Assembly: GCF_014203045.1 (NCBI RefSeq)
Contig: NZ_JACHIF010000011.1
Coordinates: 62,001 to 126,000 of the forward strand
Direction: 5' to 3'
DNA length: 64,000 nucleotides
From: Prosthecobacter dejongeii
Lineage (GTDB): Bacteria; Verrucomicrobiota; Verrucomicrobiia; Verrucomicrobiales; Verrucomicrobiaceae
The notes under the pieces were generated by a model. It ran no database searches. It was not told the origin of the DNA and saw only the letters and a list, made by a program, of their open reading frames with translations. The stretch's first letter is position 1. Each line of letters begins with the position of its first letter. This document shows positions 18,032 to 27,324 of the stretch, one piece after another. A program made the position numbers and the translations under genes.

Positions 18032-20182
18032 TTAGTTCTTGGCACCGCCGCGCTGCTCGACGATCTGCTCAACGATCTGCTGTGGCACCTGCTCGAAGTG
18101 GGAAGGCTGCATGGAGTAGCTAGCACGACCGGAAGAAAGGGTGCGGATGGTGGTAGAGTAACCAAACATCTCAGCCAGAGGCACTTCGGCACGGATGATG
18201 GCAGTCGTACCGCGGGTATCAATACCCTGGATCTTACCACGGCGACGGTTAAGGTCACCCATGATATCACCTTGATAATCTTCTGGCGTAGAAGCTTCAA
18301 CAGCCATGATTGGCTCAAGGAGGATGCACTTAGCTTTTTTCAGAGCATCTTTGACGGCGAAAATAGCCGCCATCTTGAAAGCGTTTTCGTTGGAGTCCAC
18401 ATCGTGACTGGAACCATCCACCAGATCAATATGCATATCGATCACGGGATAACCGGCGATGATGCCATTCAGAGCTGCTTCGATACAACCAGCTTTAGAT
18501 GGGTTGATGAACTCTTTCGGAATGCTGCCGCCAACAGTCTTGTTTTCGACAACGATACCAGAACCTTTTTCACCAGGACGGACCTTGATCACCACGTGAC
18601 CATACTGACCACGACCACCAGACTGCTTGACAAGCTTGCCATCGCCATCGGCTTCCTGTGTGAGTGTCTCACGGTAGGCGATCTGTGGCTTACCTGTGTT
18701 GGTTTCCACTTTGTGCTCACGCTTGAGGCGATCGCAAAGAATTTCAAGGTGAAGCTCACCCATGCCAGCAATGATGGTCTGGCCAGTCTCTTCGTCTGTC
18801 TTGACGAAAAAGGTTGGATCCTCTTCAGAAAGGCGCTGCAGAGCATTGCCCATTTTTTCCTGGTCACCCTTAGTCTTCGGCTCAACAGCCATGGAGATCA
18901 CAGGCTCAGGGAAGGTTGGAGGCTCGAGAAGAACATCCAGGCTTTCATCGCAGAATGTGTCACCAGTGCGCACATCTTTCACACCAACGAGAGCAGCGAT
19001 ATCACCGGAGTAACAGCAATCAATGTCCTTGTGGACGCTGGCCTGAATCTGAATCAAACGGCCAACGCGCTCAGACTTACGGGTACGTGGGTTGTAGATA
19101 GTGTCACCTTTACGGACACAGCCGGAGTAAACGCGGAAGAAAACCAAACGACCGAACTTGTCAGACCAAAGTTTAAAGCCAAGAGCAATGAACTTACCAT
19201 TGTCATCCGGGATCGCCTCGATTTCATTTTCAGGCTCGTCAATGACATGGCCTTTCTGAGGCTCAATGTCGAGAGGTCCCGGAAGGTAGTCGATGACAGC
19301 ATCGATCAAATACTGAACACCTTTGTTCTTGAATGCCGAACCACCCGCCATTGGGATGATCTTGTTGGCAATCACGCAACGGCGAAGGCCTTCTTTGAGC
19401 TGCTGAATGGAAATCGGCTGTTCTTCGAGGAACATCATGCCAATTTCTTCATCGTGGCTGCAAACTTGATCCAACAGACCTTCGTAGGCTTCTTTTGCTT
19501 TGGCAATTTCAGCGCCTTCAAGGTCACGAACTTTGTAAGTAGAACCGAAACGGTCATCATCATTGTAAATGATGGCTTTCTGGTTCACCACGTCAATCTG
19601 GCCAGACAAATTATCTTCAGCACCAATCGGAATCAGGATTGGCCAGGCATTGGCCCCCAGTTTTTCACGGACATCTTTGACAACGTTTTCAAAGTTGGCA
19701 CCCGTGCGGTCCATCTTATTAACGAAAGCGATACGAGGAACGCTGTATTTTTCAGCCTGACGATAGACTGTCTCGGACTGCGGCTGCACACCTGCCACAC
19801 CGCATAGAACGAAAATTGCACCATCCAGAACACGAAGAGAGCGCTCGACTTCGGCGGTGAAATCCACGTGCCCTGGGGTGTCAATGATGTTGACACGCAT
19901 GTCTTCATTCTCACGCAGCTTGAAGATACCCTCTTCTTTAAGCTGTTTCCAGCGAGCTGTTACAGCGGCGGAAGTGATGGTGATGCCACGCTCTTTTTCC
20001 TGCTCCATCCAGTCGGTGGTAGCAGCGCCATCATGAACTTCACCAATTCTGTGAATCATCCCTGTGTAAAACAGGATACGCTCAGTCAGAGTGGTCTTGC
20101 CCGCGTCAATGTGAGCACAGATCCCGATGTTACGGGTGCGCTCCAGAGGATATTCGCGGCTGGGGGAGTTAGGATTCGACAT
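18032..20182 (-). CDS. fusA: translation elongation factor G
   Basis: GTPase that drives ribosome translocation. 716 residues. The GTP-binding domain has G1 AHIDAGKTTL (about 23-32), G2 region ERGITITSAAVT, G3 DTPGHVDF and G4 NKMD. Domains II-V follow: GSAFKNKGVQYLIDAVIDYL in the G' region, GMGELHLEILCDRLKREHKV in domain III, GGRGQYGHVVIKV in domain IV, and LEPIMAVEASTPEDYQGDIM in domain V. It is a complete, canonical EF-G next to rpsL and rpsG. No second copy is seen in the window. Confidence 0.98.
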   Translation of the reverse strand: MSNPNSPSREYPLERTRNIGICAHIDAGKTTLTERILFYTGMIHRIGEVHDGAATTDWMEQEKERGITITSAAVTARWKQLKEEGIFKLRENEDMRVNIIDTPGHVDFTAEVERSLRVLDGAIFVLCGVAGVQPQSETVYRQAEKYSVPRIAFVNKMDRTGANFENVVKDVREKLGANAWPILIPIGAEDNLSGQIDVVNQKAIIYNDDDRFGSTYKVRDLEGAEIAKAKEAYEGLLDQVCSHDEEIGMMFLEEQPISIQQLKEGLRRCVIANKIIPMAGGSAFKNKGVQYLIDAVIDYLPGPLDIEPQKGHVIDEPENEIEAIPDDNGKFIALGFKLWSDKFGRLVFFRVYSGCVRKGDTIYNPRTRKSERVGRLIQIQASVHKDIDCCYSGDIAALVGVKDVRTGDTFCDESLDVLLEPPTFPEPVISMAVEPKTKGDQEKMGNALQRLSEEDPTFFVKTDEETGQTIIAGMGELHLEILCDRLKREHKVETNTGKPQIAYRETLTQEADGDGKLVKQSGGRGQYGHVVIKVRPGEKGSGIVVENKTVGGSIPKEFINPSKAGCIEAALNGIIAGYPVIDMHIDLVDGSSHDVDSNENAFKMAAIFAVKDALKKAKCILLEPIMAVEASTPEDYQGDIMGDLNRRRGKIQGIDTRGTTAIIRAEVPLAEMFGYSTTIRTLSSGRASYSMQPSHFEQVPQQIVEQIVEQRGGAKN

Positions 20183-20233
20183 GTGACAGAAGAAGTGTGG
20201 TGTGAGCGAGCAGCGTGATGGGAATAACCGCGA

Positions 20234-20707
20234 TTAGAAGCGGAAGTGAGCGAACGCGCGGTTGGCCTGAGCCTGCTTATGAACGTCGTCACGCTTACGG
20301 ACTGCGGAACCCTGCCCAGTGGAGGCTTCCTTGAGCTCATTTGCCAGCGCACGGTGCATTGGGACACCCTTGCGACCACGAGCATAACCAACAATCCAGC
20401 GCATGGCCAGAGACTCAGAGCGAGACTGATTCACTTCCAGAGGAACCTGGTAAGTAGCACCACCCACGCGGCGAGCTTTTACCTCAACCTTAGGCTTAGC
20501 GTTTTCGATCGCACGATTGAAAAGATCCAAAGGATCAATGGAATCGGTTTTCTCATTCAGCTGCTCGATGGCTGCATATACAATGCGCTCAGCGAGAGAC
20601 TTTTTGCCGCTCTGCATGACGCGGGCAATGAGGTGAGCCACAAGCTCGCTATCATAGCGAGAGTCTTTGTGAACAGGCTTGTCGTAAACGCGTTTTCTGC
20701 GGGCCAT
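20234..20707 (-). CDS. rpsG: 30S ribosomal protein S7
   Basis: 157 residues. It starts with MARRKRVYDKPVHKDSRYDS. Signatures: KVEVKARRVGGATYQVPLEV, ALRW-type helix LAMRWIVGYARGRKG, and TGQGSAVRKRDDVHKQAQAN. S7 nucleates assembly of the 30S head, and in E. coli represses the str operon. Follows rpsL. Confidence 0.98.
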   Translation of the reverse strand: MARRKRVYDKPVHKDSRYDSELVAHLIARVMQSGKKSLAERIVYAAIEQLNEKTDSIDPLDLFNRAIENAKPKVEVKARRVGGATYQVPLEVNQSRSESLAMRWIVGYARGRKGVPMHRALANELKEASTGQGSAVRKRDDVHKQAQANRAFAHFRF

Positions 20708-20759
20708 AACGGGTAAGGGGACGAGGTGGGCTTAAAGGAGGGGTAAATTCAACGAAGGC

Positions 20760-21170
20760 TTACTTCTTGCCTTTGGCAGGAGCGGCAGCAGCAGCACCCT
20801 TCTTCGGACGCTTAGCACCATACTTGGAACGGCCACGACGGCGCTTGTCCACACCCAAGCAGTCCAGAGTACCGCGAACAATGTGATAACGAACACCCGG
20901 CAAATCCTTCACACGACCACCGCGAACCAGCACGATGCTGTGTTCCTGGAGGTTGTGGCCTTCACCACCGATGTAAGCGATAACTTCGAAGCCGTTCGTC
21001 AGGCGAACTTTGGCAACCTTACGCAAAGCCGAGTTTGGCTTTTTAGGCGTGCGGGTCATGACCTGAAGGCAAACGCCGCGACGCTGCGGGCAGCTTTCAA
21101 GCGCAGGCGACTTCGACTTCACCGCTTTATCTTTGCGGCCGTGTCTGACGAGTTGATTGATGGTGGGCAT
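20760..21170 (-). CDS. rpsL: 30S ribosomal protein S12
   Basis: 136 residues from the ATG at 21170 ([15 protein letters not shown]), the universal S12 start. An open frame extends upstream to 21245 but carries no S12 sequence. Decoding-site signatures: [17 protein letters not shown] with Lys44, and [17 protein letters not shown] with Lys88. Both lysines match the streptomycin-sensitive type. The C-terminus has a [14 protein letters not shown] tail. First gene of the merged str-S10-spc cluster. Confidence 0.97.
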   Translation of the reverse strand: MPTINQLVRHGRKDKAVKSKSPALESCPQRRGVCLQVMTRTPKKPNSALRKVAKVRLTNGFEVIAYIGGEGHNLQEHSIVLVRGGRVKDLPGVRYHIVRGTLDCLGVDKRRRGRSKYGAKRPKKGAAAAAPAKGKK

Positions 21171-21316
21171 GGTCTGAAAAATATTCCGTTCCTTGATGGC
21201 CGCAGAGGGCATGGAATCAGAAGAAGACAGTGCAACCACCCTCAAGAGGGTTTAGCACAGTGTTTTTCCGGTTCACTGCTCCGATAGCAAAGACTCACTC
21301 TCGTGAATCATTAGCC

Positions 21317-21335
21317 AGCACTCACGGGGAGTGCT
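21317..21335 (-). repeat. hairpin in rpsL leader
   Basis: Arms AGCACTC (21317-21323) and GAGTGCT (21329-21335) pair perfectly across a 5-base loop, about 150 bases upstream of rpsL. A second perfect palindrome, ACCCTC-AA-GAGGGT, is at 21238-21251. Both would form in the leader RNA if transcription starts further upstream. Neither is followed by a T-run. Confidence 0.45.
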
Positions 21336-21388
21336 TGGGCCGGGGAGCGGGCACTTTGGGTTAGATCCTCTTTTGTGCAAGATCTTTT

Positions 21389-21649
21389 TCATGTCTTTGT
21401 GAAGTTTTTCACAAGTAATTGTCTAGGATAACTTAACAAATGCGCCACTTCCACAGTTCTTATGGATTCACTGAGTCTTGAAGTGCTTTTTGTTATTCCC
21501 TTCCCCAATCCCTGTAAAATGGGCATTCCAGCCGCACCCGCCAAATGTAGACATGCAAGAAACACCCAATATTCAGGTTTTCGTGGCCAAGATGACAATG
21601 GCCAGAAGCTCTGAGTTATTGACACTAAAATTAGGTTAGGCGGACTCAT
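21389..21649 (-). CDS. doubtful small ORF, 86 residues
   Basis: An ATG at 21649 is preceded by a good purine stretch (AGGGGAG, 4 bases upstream). The predicted product is partly hydrophobic (EYWVFLACLHLAGAAGMPIL), so it could be a small membrane protein. I recognise no family. It lies between fur and rpsL on their strand, and its 3' end covers the 21397-21414 palindrome. It may be fortuitous. Confidence 0.2.
   Translation of the reverse strand: MSPPNLILVSITQSFWPLSSWPRKPEYWVFLACLHLAGAAGMPILQGLGKGITKSTSRLSESIRTVEVAHLLSYPRQLLVKNFTKT
21397..21414. promoter_or_regulatory. operator-like palindrome upstream of rpsL
   Basis: Perfect inverted repeat TTGTGAA (21397-21403), 4-base spacer, TTCACAA (21408-21414). 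Its 18-base size and symmetry fit a dimeric regulator site. It could be bound by a regulator of the ribosomal cluster; the factor is unknown. It is not a canonical Fur or LexA box. Confidence 0.4.
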
Positions 21650-21677
21650 TGCTCTCCCCTTCCCTGCCCGATTACAA

Positions 21678-21705
21678 CAAAGCCACCTCTGTTCGAGATG
21701 GCTTT
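21678..21705 (-). terminator. hairpin after fur, probable terminator
   Basis: Stem CAAAGCCA / TGGCTTTG with one internal mismatch then three more pairs, loop TGTTC. It lies 30 bases past the fur stop. The minus-strand 3' flank is T-containing (TTTGTTGT) but not a clean T-run, so termination strength is uncertain. Confidence 0.6.
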
Positions 21706-21734
21706 GATCCGCCGAAAACTGTCTCAGAAGCCTT

Positions 21735-22211
21735 TTATTGGGCGCAATCTGGGCACTGACCGAAGAACTCCAGTTCATGGTAAAGCTTTTTGAAGCCGGA
21801 TTTTTTAGCGATTTGCTTTTCCAGCGCCTGAACTGGGCAGGAAATATCCAGTTTTTCGATTCTGCCGCAGTCATTGCAGATCAAGTAATCATTATGCTCA
21901 CCAGGAAGAATCATCGTGTAATAGGCCGCGCGATCATGCAGGCCTAACCGACGGATGAGGGTGCGTTCCTCCAGCTTCATGAGCAGTCGATAGACGGTGG
22001 CTTTATCCGCACCACTGCCCAGGTGCTCAGACTCGGCGATATCCGCCAGCGTCAGCGGTTGACAGGCGTGGATGAGGATGGAGAGCACATCCTCCAAGGC
22101 TTTTGTGCGGCGTAGCCCAGATTCACGGGCACGCTCCATGGAGTCACGCAGGAGCTTTTCCGGTTCCAGGCGCACGCAGCCGTCGTGGTGGTGATGATGG
22201 TGTTTGCTCAC
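21735..22211 (-). CDS. Fur-family metal-responsive repressor with natural His-rich N-terminus
   Basis: A winged-helix repressor of the Fur/Zur/PerR family. The DNA-binding helix region reads TLADIAESEHLGSGADKATV then YRLLMKLEE. The dimerisation domain has EHNDYLICNDCGRIEKLDIS and ends HELEFFGQCPDCAQ. The two CxxC pairs (CNDC and CPDC) make a structural zinc site. The region just after the start carries six consecutive His then Asp, which could bind metal. I chose GTG at 22211; the frame stays open to a TTG at 22277, which lacks homology support. Which metal is sensed (Fe, Zn, Mn or peroxide) cannot be told from sequence alone. It lies downstream of lysS and probably shares its transcript. Confidence 0.88.
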   Translation of the reverse strand: MSKHHHHHHDGCVRLEPEKLLRDSMERARESGLRRTKALEDVLSILIHACQPLTLADIAESEHLGSGADKATVYRLLMKLEERTLIRRLGLHDRAAYYTMILPGEHNDYLICNDCGRIEKLDISCPVQALEKQIAKKSGFKKLYHELEFFGQCPDCAQ

Positions 22212-22300
22212 GATGCTTTTGGTTATCTCTACAGCTCCGTCTAACGCCAAGTTAAACCTTGGTGACGATACGATCAATCGCCACCAAGGAGAATCAATGG

Positions 22301-24034
22301 TTAGTCAGCTTTACGCTTCAACTGAGGGAAAAGGACCACATCACGAATGCTTTCGGCCCCAGTCAGCATCATAATGAGGCGGTCAATGCCAATGCCGATG
22401 CCCCCTGCTGGCGGCATGCCGTGCTCCAGAGCCAGAATGAACTCTTCATCAATCTTCTGGATCTCTTCCCCGGCTTGGTGCTCCAGGCGCTGACGCTGGA
22501 CGATGGGGTCGTTCAGCTCCGAATAACCGGGGCTGATTTCCTGGCCATTGATCACCAGCTCATAGACATCCACCACGGAGTCATCTGCCGTGTTCTGCTT
22601 GGCCAGTGGCACCAGTTCCTTGGGCACGTGGGTTACGAAGAGTGGGTTAAAGCTTTTTTCCTCCACAAGCTTTTCAAAGATCTTTTGATCCAGCTCATAG
22701 TGCTCATCTCCGGCGTGGATCTCATGCACACCCAGGCCCTGAGCGCGCGCCACCTTAGCCTCCTTGCTGAGGCTAAACCAGTCATCCCCCACCGCACCTT
22801 TGATGAGGTCGCGATAAGGTGTGCGCTTCCAGGGACGGCTGAGGTCAATGAAAGCGTCTTCGCTAAGGGTGTCCAACTTGGCCAGCATGGCGTCAAAGAA
22901 ACCCTTTTGCCCAGGATTCAGATCGTTTTCACAAAGGCCTAAGAAGCGGCCCAACTCGGTCCTTGCGGTTTGAGCGATTGCAGAGGCTTTTTCATGATCC
23001 AGTTCATTGAGAGCCTTGTGGGCCATGGCAATGACGGCCTGGAACTCTGCATTCGCTTCGGCAGAAAGCACGAGGGAATGCTCCTGAACAAGCCGAGGAA
23101 TCATGAACAGAATGGCGCGGATTTCCGTGACGCGATTGCGCTTGATTTTGAGGCCCCCACAGAATTTCTCCGCCAGGTGGCAGACGAGGCTTTCCACCAG
23201 ATCGGCCATCTGCTCGAAATCAGAGTAGGCCCAATAGGCCTCGAGCATGGTGAACTCTGGGTTGTGACGGCGACTCACGCCTTCGTTGCGAAAGTTGCGA
23301 TTCAGTTCATACACCTTGGTGAAACCACCCACGAGCAGCCTTTTCAGATAAAGTTCTGGAGCGATCCGCAGGTACATTTTCTGGTCCAGCGCATTGAAAT
23401 AGGTCTCAAAGGGTCTGGCAGCGGCGCCGCCTGGGACGTCCTGCATCATCGGAGTCTCCACCTCGAGGAAATCGCGTCCGTTGAGGAAGCTGCGGATTTC
23501 CGCCACCATCTTGCTGCGAGTCACAAAGATTTCACGGCTCTGCTCATTAGAAATCAGGTCCAGGTAACGTTGGCGATACTTGATCTCGCGATCAGCAATG
23601 CCATGCCATTTGTCTGGCAATGGACGGAGGGCCTTGCTCATCGGTGTGAAAGTCTTCACGTGGATAGAGTTTTCTCCCTTTTTGGTGACAAAGCTCAGAC
23701 CCTCAATGGCGACAAAGTCACCAATGTCAATCTGGTGGACAAAGAGGTCGTAGGCTTCATCACCCACATCGTTTTTACTCAGGTAGCACTGGATGCGACC
23801 AGTAATGTCACCAATATCAAAGAAGGTGGCTTTGCCCATCTGGCGGCGAGAAAGAATGCGGCCTGCGATGCGAACATCCAGCCCCTCCGTGAAAGTTGCC
23901 TTTAGAGTGCCTGGAGCATGAGTCACATCAAACTTGCCACCGAAGGCTGCAATGCCACGTTTCTGGAGCTCCTCCAGCTTGTGACGGCGAAATTGAAGCA
24001 GCTCGGATTCGGTATGTTCAGGGGCAGGTTGCAT
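22301..24034 (-). CDS. lysS: lysyl-tRNA synthetase, class II
   Basis: Charges tRNA-Lys. 577 residues, longer than the ~505 of E. coli. The N-terminal OB fold binds the anticodon (VRIAGRILSRRQMGKATFFD). The catalytic core has motif 1 around FLEVETPMMQDVPGGAAARP, motif 2 FRNEGVSRRHNPEFTMLEAY and motif 3 GIGIGIDRLIMMLTGAESIR. An extra segment of roughly 70 residues lies between motifs 2 and 3 (about residues 310-400, rich in Ala, Glu and Leu). All class II motifs are intact. Between hemW and fur on one strand. Confidence 0.97.
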   Translation of the reverse strand: MQPAPEHTESELLQFRRHKLEELQKRGIAAFGGKFDVTHAPGTLKATFTEGLDVRIAGRILSRRQMGKATFFDIGDITGRIQCYLSKNDVGDEAYDLFVHQIDIGDFVAIEGLSFVTKKGENSIHVKTFTPMSKALRPLPDKWHGIADREIKYRQRYLDLISNEQSREIFVTRSKMVAEIRSFLNGRDFLEVETPMMQDVPGGAAARPFETYFNALDQKMYLRIAPELYLKRLLVGGFTKVYELNRNFRNEGVSRRHNPEFTMLEAYWAYSDFEQMADLVESLVCHLAEKFCGGLKIKRNRVTEIRAILFMIPRLVQEHSLVLSAEANAEFQAVIAMAHKALNELDHEKASAIAQTARTELGRFLGLCENDLNPGQKGFFDAMLAKLDTLSEDAFIDLSRPWKRTPYRDLIKGAVGDDWFSLSKEAKVARAQGLGVHEIHAGDEHYELDQKIFEKLVEEKSFNPLFVTHVPKELVPLAKQNTADDSVVDVYELVINGQEISPGYSELNDPIVQRQRLEHQAGEEIQKIDEEFILALEHGMPPAGGIGIGIDRLIMMLTGAESIRDVVLFPQLKRKAD

Positions 24035-24174
24035 GGTCAGACGAATAATAGGGCCGTGTCTTTAACTGATTTGCAGCCGTTTACCACTGCAAAACCACAT
24101 TCGCAGCCGCGTGGAAGTGTGGAGAGCTGGGCAAAATCCCACTTTAAACTCAGATCAAAGCTCCTTCGTCCACT

Positions 24175-25278
24175 CTAACCCATAAGGGCTACGGCGATGG
24201 AATCCACCAGCGGCTTGCCCTCACGAGTGAGGATGATGTGACCGTTTTTGAGAATGAGCAGGCCTTCATTTTCCAGGGTGGCCAGCATGCGTTCTTGCTC
24301 AGGCTGCACCAGTTCAGTGGGGAGACCACGGATGGTGCGTAGCTCCAGGCCAAAACGCTCGGTGCGGCGACGGTCTTCAGTCAATTCTTCCCCAGGTTGC
24401 GCGGTCCCCTGCCCCGCCTGGATGAGCTCCATGTAGCGAGCCGTGTCAGGGATGTTCTGCCAGCGCTGACCTGCGGCTGTGGAGTAGGCACTGGGGCCCA
24501 GGCCCAGGTATTCCTCGCCTAACCAATAACTCTCATTGTGGATGGAGCGGAAACCAGGCTTTGCGTAATTGCTAATTTCGTAATGCTGATAGCCAGCAGC
24601 TTCTAGACGATCCAGCGCTCGATAAAAAAACTCGGCATCGCGGCCTTCATCTTCTTGATATTGACCTTTGCGGAGGCGCTGGAAGAACTCCGTGTCCTCC
24701 TCGTAGTTCAGATTGTAGGCCGAGATATGGTCAGGCTGGAGGGAAATAGTTTTTTCCACCGTTTCCGTCCAGGTTTGCAGGCTCTGCCCAGGTATCGAGA
24801 ACATGAGGTCAAGGCTGACGCTGTCAAAACCGGCTCCGCGCAAAAGTTGGTAGGTTTCCTCGGCATCCGCTGGGGCATGATCGCGCCCCAAGATCTTCAG
24901 CGTCGGCTCATCCCAGGCCTGGATTCCGAGACTGATCCGGGAAACGCCCTGGCTGCGCATCATGGCGGCTTTGCTCGCGGTAATGGTGCGCGGATTTACC
25001 TCGCTGGTGTATTCTGTGACACGGGAGAAATCGAAAATCTCTCGCAACCCCGAAAGCAAACGCTCCAAATGTTTTTCGCTCAGTGCCGTAGGCGTGCCGC
25101 CGCCGAAATAGACGGTGCGGAGATCTAGCTCACGGAGGGCCTGCTCGCGGCGTGCTTCAGCCAGCACCGCTTCAACAAACCCTGCCATGTCCGTATTGCC
25201 GTGCTGATGCTTGTAAAAAGAGCAGTAGGGGCAGATGCGGTGGCAAAAAGGAATATGGACGTAGAGGTGCTGAATCAC
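24175..25278 (-). CDS. hemW: HemW-type radical SAM protein (coproporphyrinogen oxidase-like)
   Basis: 367 residues. The radical-SAM [4Fe-4S] cysteines are Cys12, Cys16 and Cys19 (PFCHRICPYCSF). The SAM-binding GGGTPT motif follows, then the HemN/HemW core (YTSEVNPRTI, RISLGIQAWDE, NLNYEEDTEF). The C-terminal HemN domain carries NESYWLGEEYLGLGPSAYS. The length and lack of an N-terminal extension fit HemW, a haem chaperone/insertase, rather than the ~450-residue oxygen-independent oxidase HemN. The two were long confused in annotation, so HemN activity is not excluded. Confidence 0.9.
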   Translation of the reverse strand: MIQHLYVHIPFCHRICPYCSFYKHQHGNTDMAGFVEAVLAEARREQALRELDLRTVYFGGGTPTALSEKHLERLLSGLREIFDFSRVTEYTSEVNPRTITASKAAMMRSQGVSRISLGIQAWDEPTLKILGRDHAPADAEETYQLLRGAGFDSVSLDLMFSIPGQSLQTWTETVEKTISLQPDHISAYNLNYEEDTEFFQRLRKGQYQEDEGRDAEFFYRALDRLEAAGYQHYEISNYAKPGFRSIHNESYWLGEEYLGLGPSAYSTAAGQRWQNIPDTARYMELIQAGQGTAQPGEELTEDRRRTERFGLELRTIRGLPTELVQPEQERMLATLENEGLLILKNGHIILTREGKPLVDSIAVALMG

Positions 25279-25346
25279 GGGCCTGCAACTATGGCATAAA
25301 AAGAAGGAGAGCGTGAGAAAAAGACATCGCTTACGCCCTAACGAAA

Positions 25347-25372
25347 CGGACCCAGGTTTTCACCTGGGTCCG
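25347..25372 (-). terminator. strong hairpin between rho and hemW
   Basis: Perfect 11-bp stem CGGACCCAGGT / ACCTGGGTCCG with a 4-base loop, 30 bases past the rho stop. The minus-strand flank reads TTTCGTT, a weak T-run. It is probably a terminator or transcript-stability element after rho. Confidence 0.65.
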
Positions 25373-25402
25373 CGGACATTCATTCAGCCAAAACGGTCAG
25401 AG

Positions 25403-27307
25403 CTAACTCTTGTTGGGTAGATCCACCAGCATCTGCGCATTGCTCGGGTAGCGCTCCATGAGAGTCAGTACGCGCTGAATGGCATCAATCGGCTTATGCC
25501 CGGCGAGGCCACGGCGCAGCATGTGAATCTTGTCCAGTTGGAAGGGTTGTAGCAGCAGTTCTTCACGGCGAGTGCCCGACTTGAAGATGTTCACGGCGGG
25601 ATAATAAAATTGTTCGGCAATTTTACGATCCAGTACCAACTCCATGTTCCCAGTGCCTTTAAACTCCTGGAAAATGAGGTCGTCCATGCGACTGCCCGTT
25701 TCCACCAAGGCGGTGGCTAGAACGGTGAGGCTGCCTGCCTGACGAGTATTTCGCGCAGCAGCAAAGAGACGACGAGGAATCTCCATGGCCCCTACGCCCA
25801 TACCACCACTCATGGTGGCACCGCCCTGCTTGGCGTTATTAAAGGCACGCGCCAGACGGGTGATGGAGTCCATGAGCATGAACACATGCTCACCGCATTC
25901 CACTAGGCGCTTCGCACGCTCCACCGCAAAAGCGGCAATGCGGGTGTGGCTCTTGATGTCCTGATCGTTCGAGCTGGCATAGATTTCCGCCTTCGGCAGG
26001 ATGCGCTTGAATTCAGTCACTTCTTCAGGGCGCTCATCCACCAGCAGGATCATGAGATGCATGCCAGGATGATTGGCCACGACGGCTTCAGCGATGTGCT
26101 GGAGCATGGTAGTCTTACCCGCACGTGGGGGAGCCACGATGAGGCCACGCTGCCCACGTCCCACGGGGGTAAACATGTCAATCACACGTGTGGTTAGGCG
26201 ATCTTTGGTCGTCTCAAGTTGAATCTTTTTGGTCGGGTTCGTTGCCTTCAGTTCTTCAAATAAAGGCAGGTCGCGCATGGCTTCAGGCGCACGTCCGTTC
26301 ACTTCGGCGACAGAGGTGATCTGAAGCCCACGTTGGCCCTTTTGGGCCACACCCTTGACCTGCATGCCCTCACGTAGGCCATACTGGCGGATGAAATCTG
26401 CTGAAATGAAGGAATCATTTGGGTGCTGGATAAACATCCGGTCACGCTGACGCAGGAAACCATAGCCTTTGGGCGTCAATTCCAAGATACCATCGGCAGG
26501 CTCAGGTGGGCCCAGCGGGATTTCAGAAGGACGATTGCGATCTTCATCGCCTCCAGCTTGAACTTCCTGATTCTGATGACGCGGCTGCGGCGCATAGGGC
26601 TGGCCATTGCCTCCATTGGCCTGCTGACGAGCGATTTTCTCCTGGCGGAAGCGTTCACGACGCTCCTTCCAACGCTCGAATTTAGACTTGCGGCGTTCTC
26701 CAGGTTGTCCATCCCCAGGCTGACCGTTAGACTCCCCTCCAGGGCCGCGCGGAGCCTGCTGGTTTTCATACGGGCGCTGGTGCTGCCGTGGGGCCACAGA
26801 CTCGGGCTGAGCCACTGGGGGATTTTCGATTGGGCGGGAGGCAACAGGTGCCTCCTCGATAACGGGCTGAGAGGCCTCGACCACCGCCGGAGCAGGCGCG
26901 GGAGCCTCGACCACCGGAACTTTCGCTACAGGGGCTTCCACTGGCGTCTCAGCCTCAGCCGCTTGCATTTGAGCCAGCATTTCAGCCGCCTTTTTCAGCA
27001 CCGCAGATTTGCGTGCAGGCTTGGCCTTTTTAGTGGCAGGAGCTTCGCTAGCAGGAATCTCGACCACCGCCGCTGGCACAGAGACTTGCACAGCTTCCAC
27101 TTCAGCCGGGGCCTGTGCCTCCTTGACCTTAGCTGCCTTTTTAGCAGGTACTTTTTTCGCCGCGACACTTTTGGTTGGAGCTTCTTTCACCGCCACCGCT
27201 TTGGTCGGGACTTTCTTCGCGGCCGCCTTTTTCGCAGGTGCTTTTTTGGCTCCCTTGGCAGGTTTGGATTCTTTGGCAGACAGATCGAGCAGGAGTTCTT
27301 CGCTCAT
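25403..27307 (-). CDS. rho: transcription termination factor Rho with long disordered N-terminus
   Basis: Hexameric RNA helicase that ends transcription. 634 residues against 419 in E. coli. Residues 1 to about 260 are low complexity: first Lys/Ala/Pro repeats such as [13 protein letters not shown], then Ala/Glu/Val/Pro, then Arg/Gln/Gly. The RNA-binding OB fold follows ([20 protein letters not shown]). The ATPase core has Walker [12 protein letters not shown] (about residue 390), Walker [17 protein letters not shown], the Q-loop region and the R-loop [15 protein letters not shown]. The core is complete, so it should be active. It follows yebC by 17 bases and is co-transcribed with it. Confidence 0.97.
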   Translation of the reverse strand: MSEELLLDLSAKESKPAKGAKKAPAKKAAAKKVPTKAVAVKEAPTKSVAAKKVPAKKAAKVKEAQAPAEVEAVQVSVPAAVVEIPASEAPATKKAKPARKSAVLKKAAEMLAQMQAAEAETPVEAPVAKVPVVEAPAPAPAVVEASQPVIEEAPVASRPIENPPVAQPESVAPRQHQRPYENQQAPRGPGGESNGQPGDGQPGERRKSKFERWKERRERFRQEKIARQQANGGNGQPYAPQPRHQNQEVQAGGDEDRNRPSEIPLGPPEPADGILELTPKGYGFLRQRDRMFIQHPNDSFISADFIRQYGLREGMQVKGVAQKGQRGLQITSVAEVNGRAPEAMRDLPLFEELKATNPTKKIQLETTKDRLTTRVIDMFTPVGRGQRGLIVAPPRAGKTTMLQHIAEAVVANHPGMHLMILLVDERPEEVTEFKRILPKAEIYASSNDQDIKSHTRIAAFAVERAKRLVECGEHVFMLMDSITRLARAFNNAKQGGATMSGGMGVGAMEIPRRLFAAARNTRQAGSLTVLATALVETGSRMDDLIFQEFKGTGNMELVLDRKIAEQFYYPAVNIFKSGTRREELLLQPFQLDKIHMLRRGLAGHKPIDAIQRVLTLMERYPSNAQMLVDLPNKS

Positions 27308-27324
27308 GGTTTTTTCAAAATTGG

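Larger units (their letters stand above)
21171..21677 (-). promoter_or_regulatory. leader and promoter region of the ribosomal cluster
   Basis: About 500 bases between the fur terminator and rpsL that must hold the main promoter of the 25-gene cluster. I find no -35/-10 pair good enough to name. Visible structure includes a 14-base palindrome (21238-21251), a 7-bp hairpin (21317-21335) and an operator-like palindrome (21397-21414). The hairpins lie in the likely 5' leader, where feedback control by a ribosomal protein would be possible. Confidence 0.5.

Noticed and set aside
18098..19807. Plus-strand frame of 569 codons opposite fusA
   Set aside because: Antisense to a complete, well-conserved EF-G gene; no homology recognised.
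22185..22211. His-tag contamination from a cloning vector
   Set aside because: Codons are mixed, the flanking sequence is normal chromosome and continuous with a complete Fur-family gene, and no vector sequence is present.
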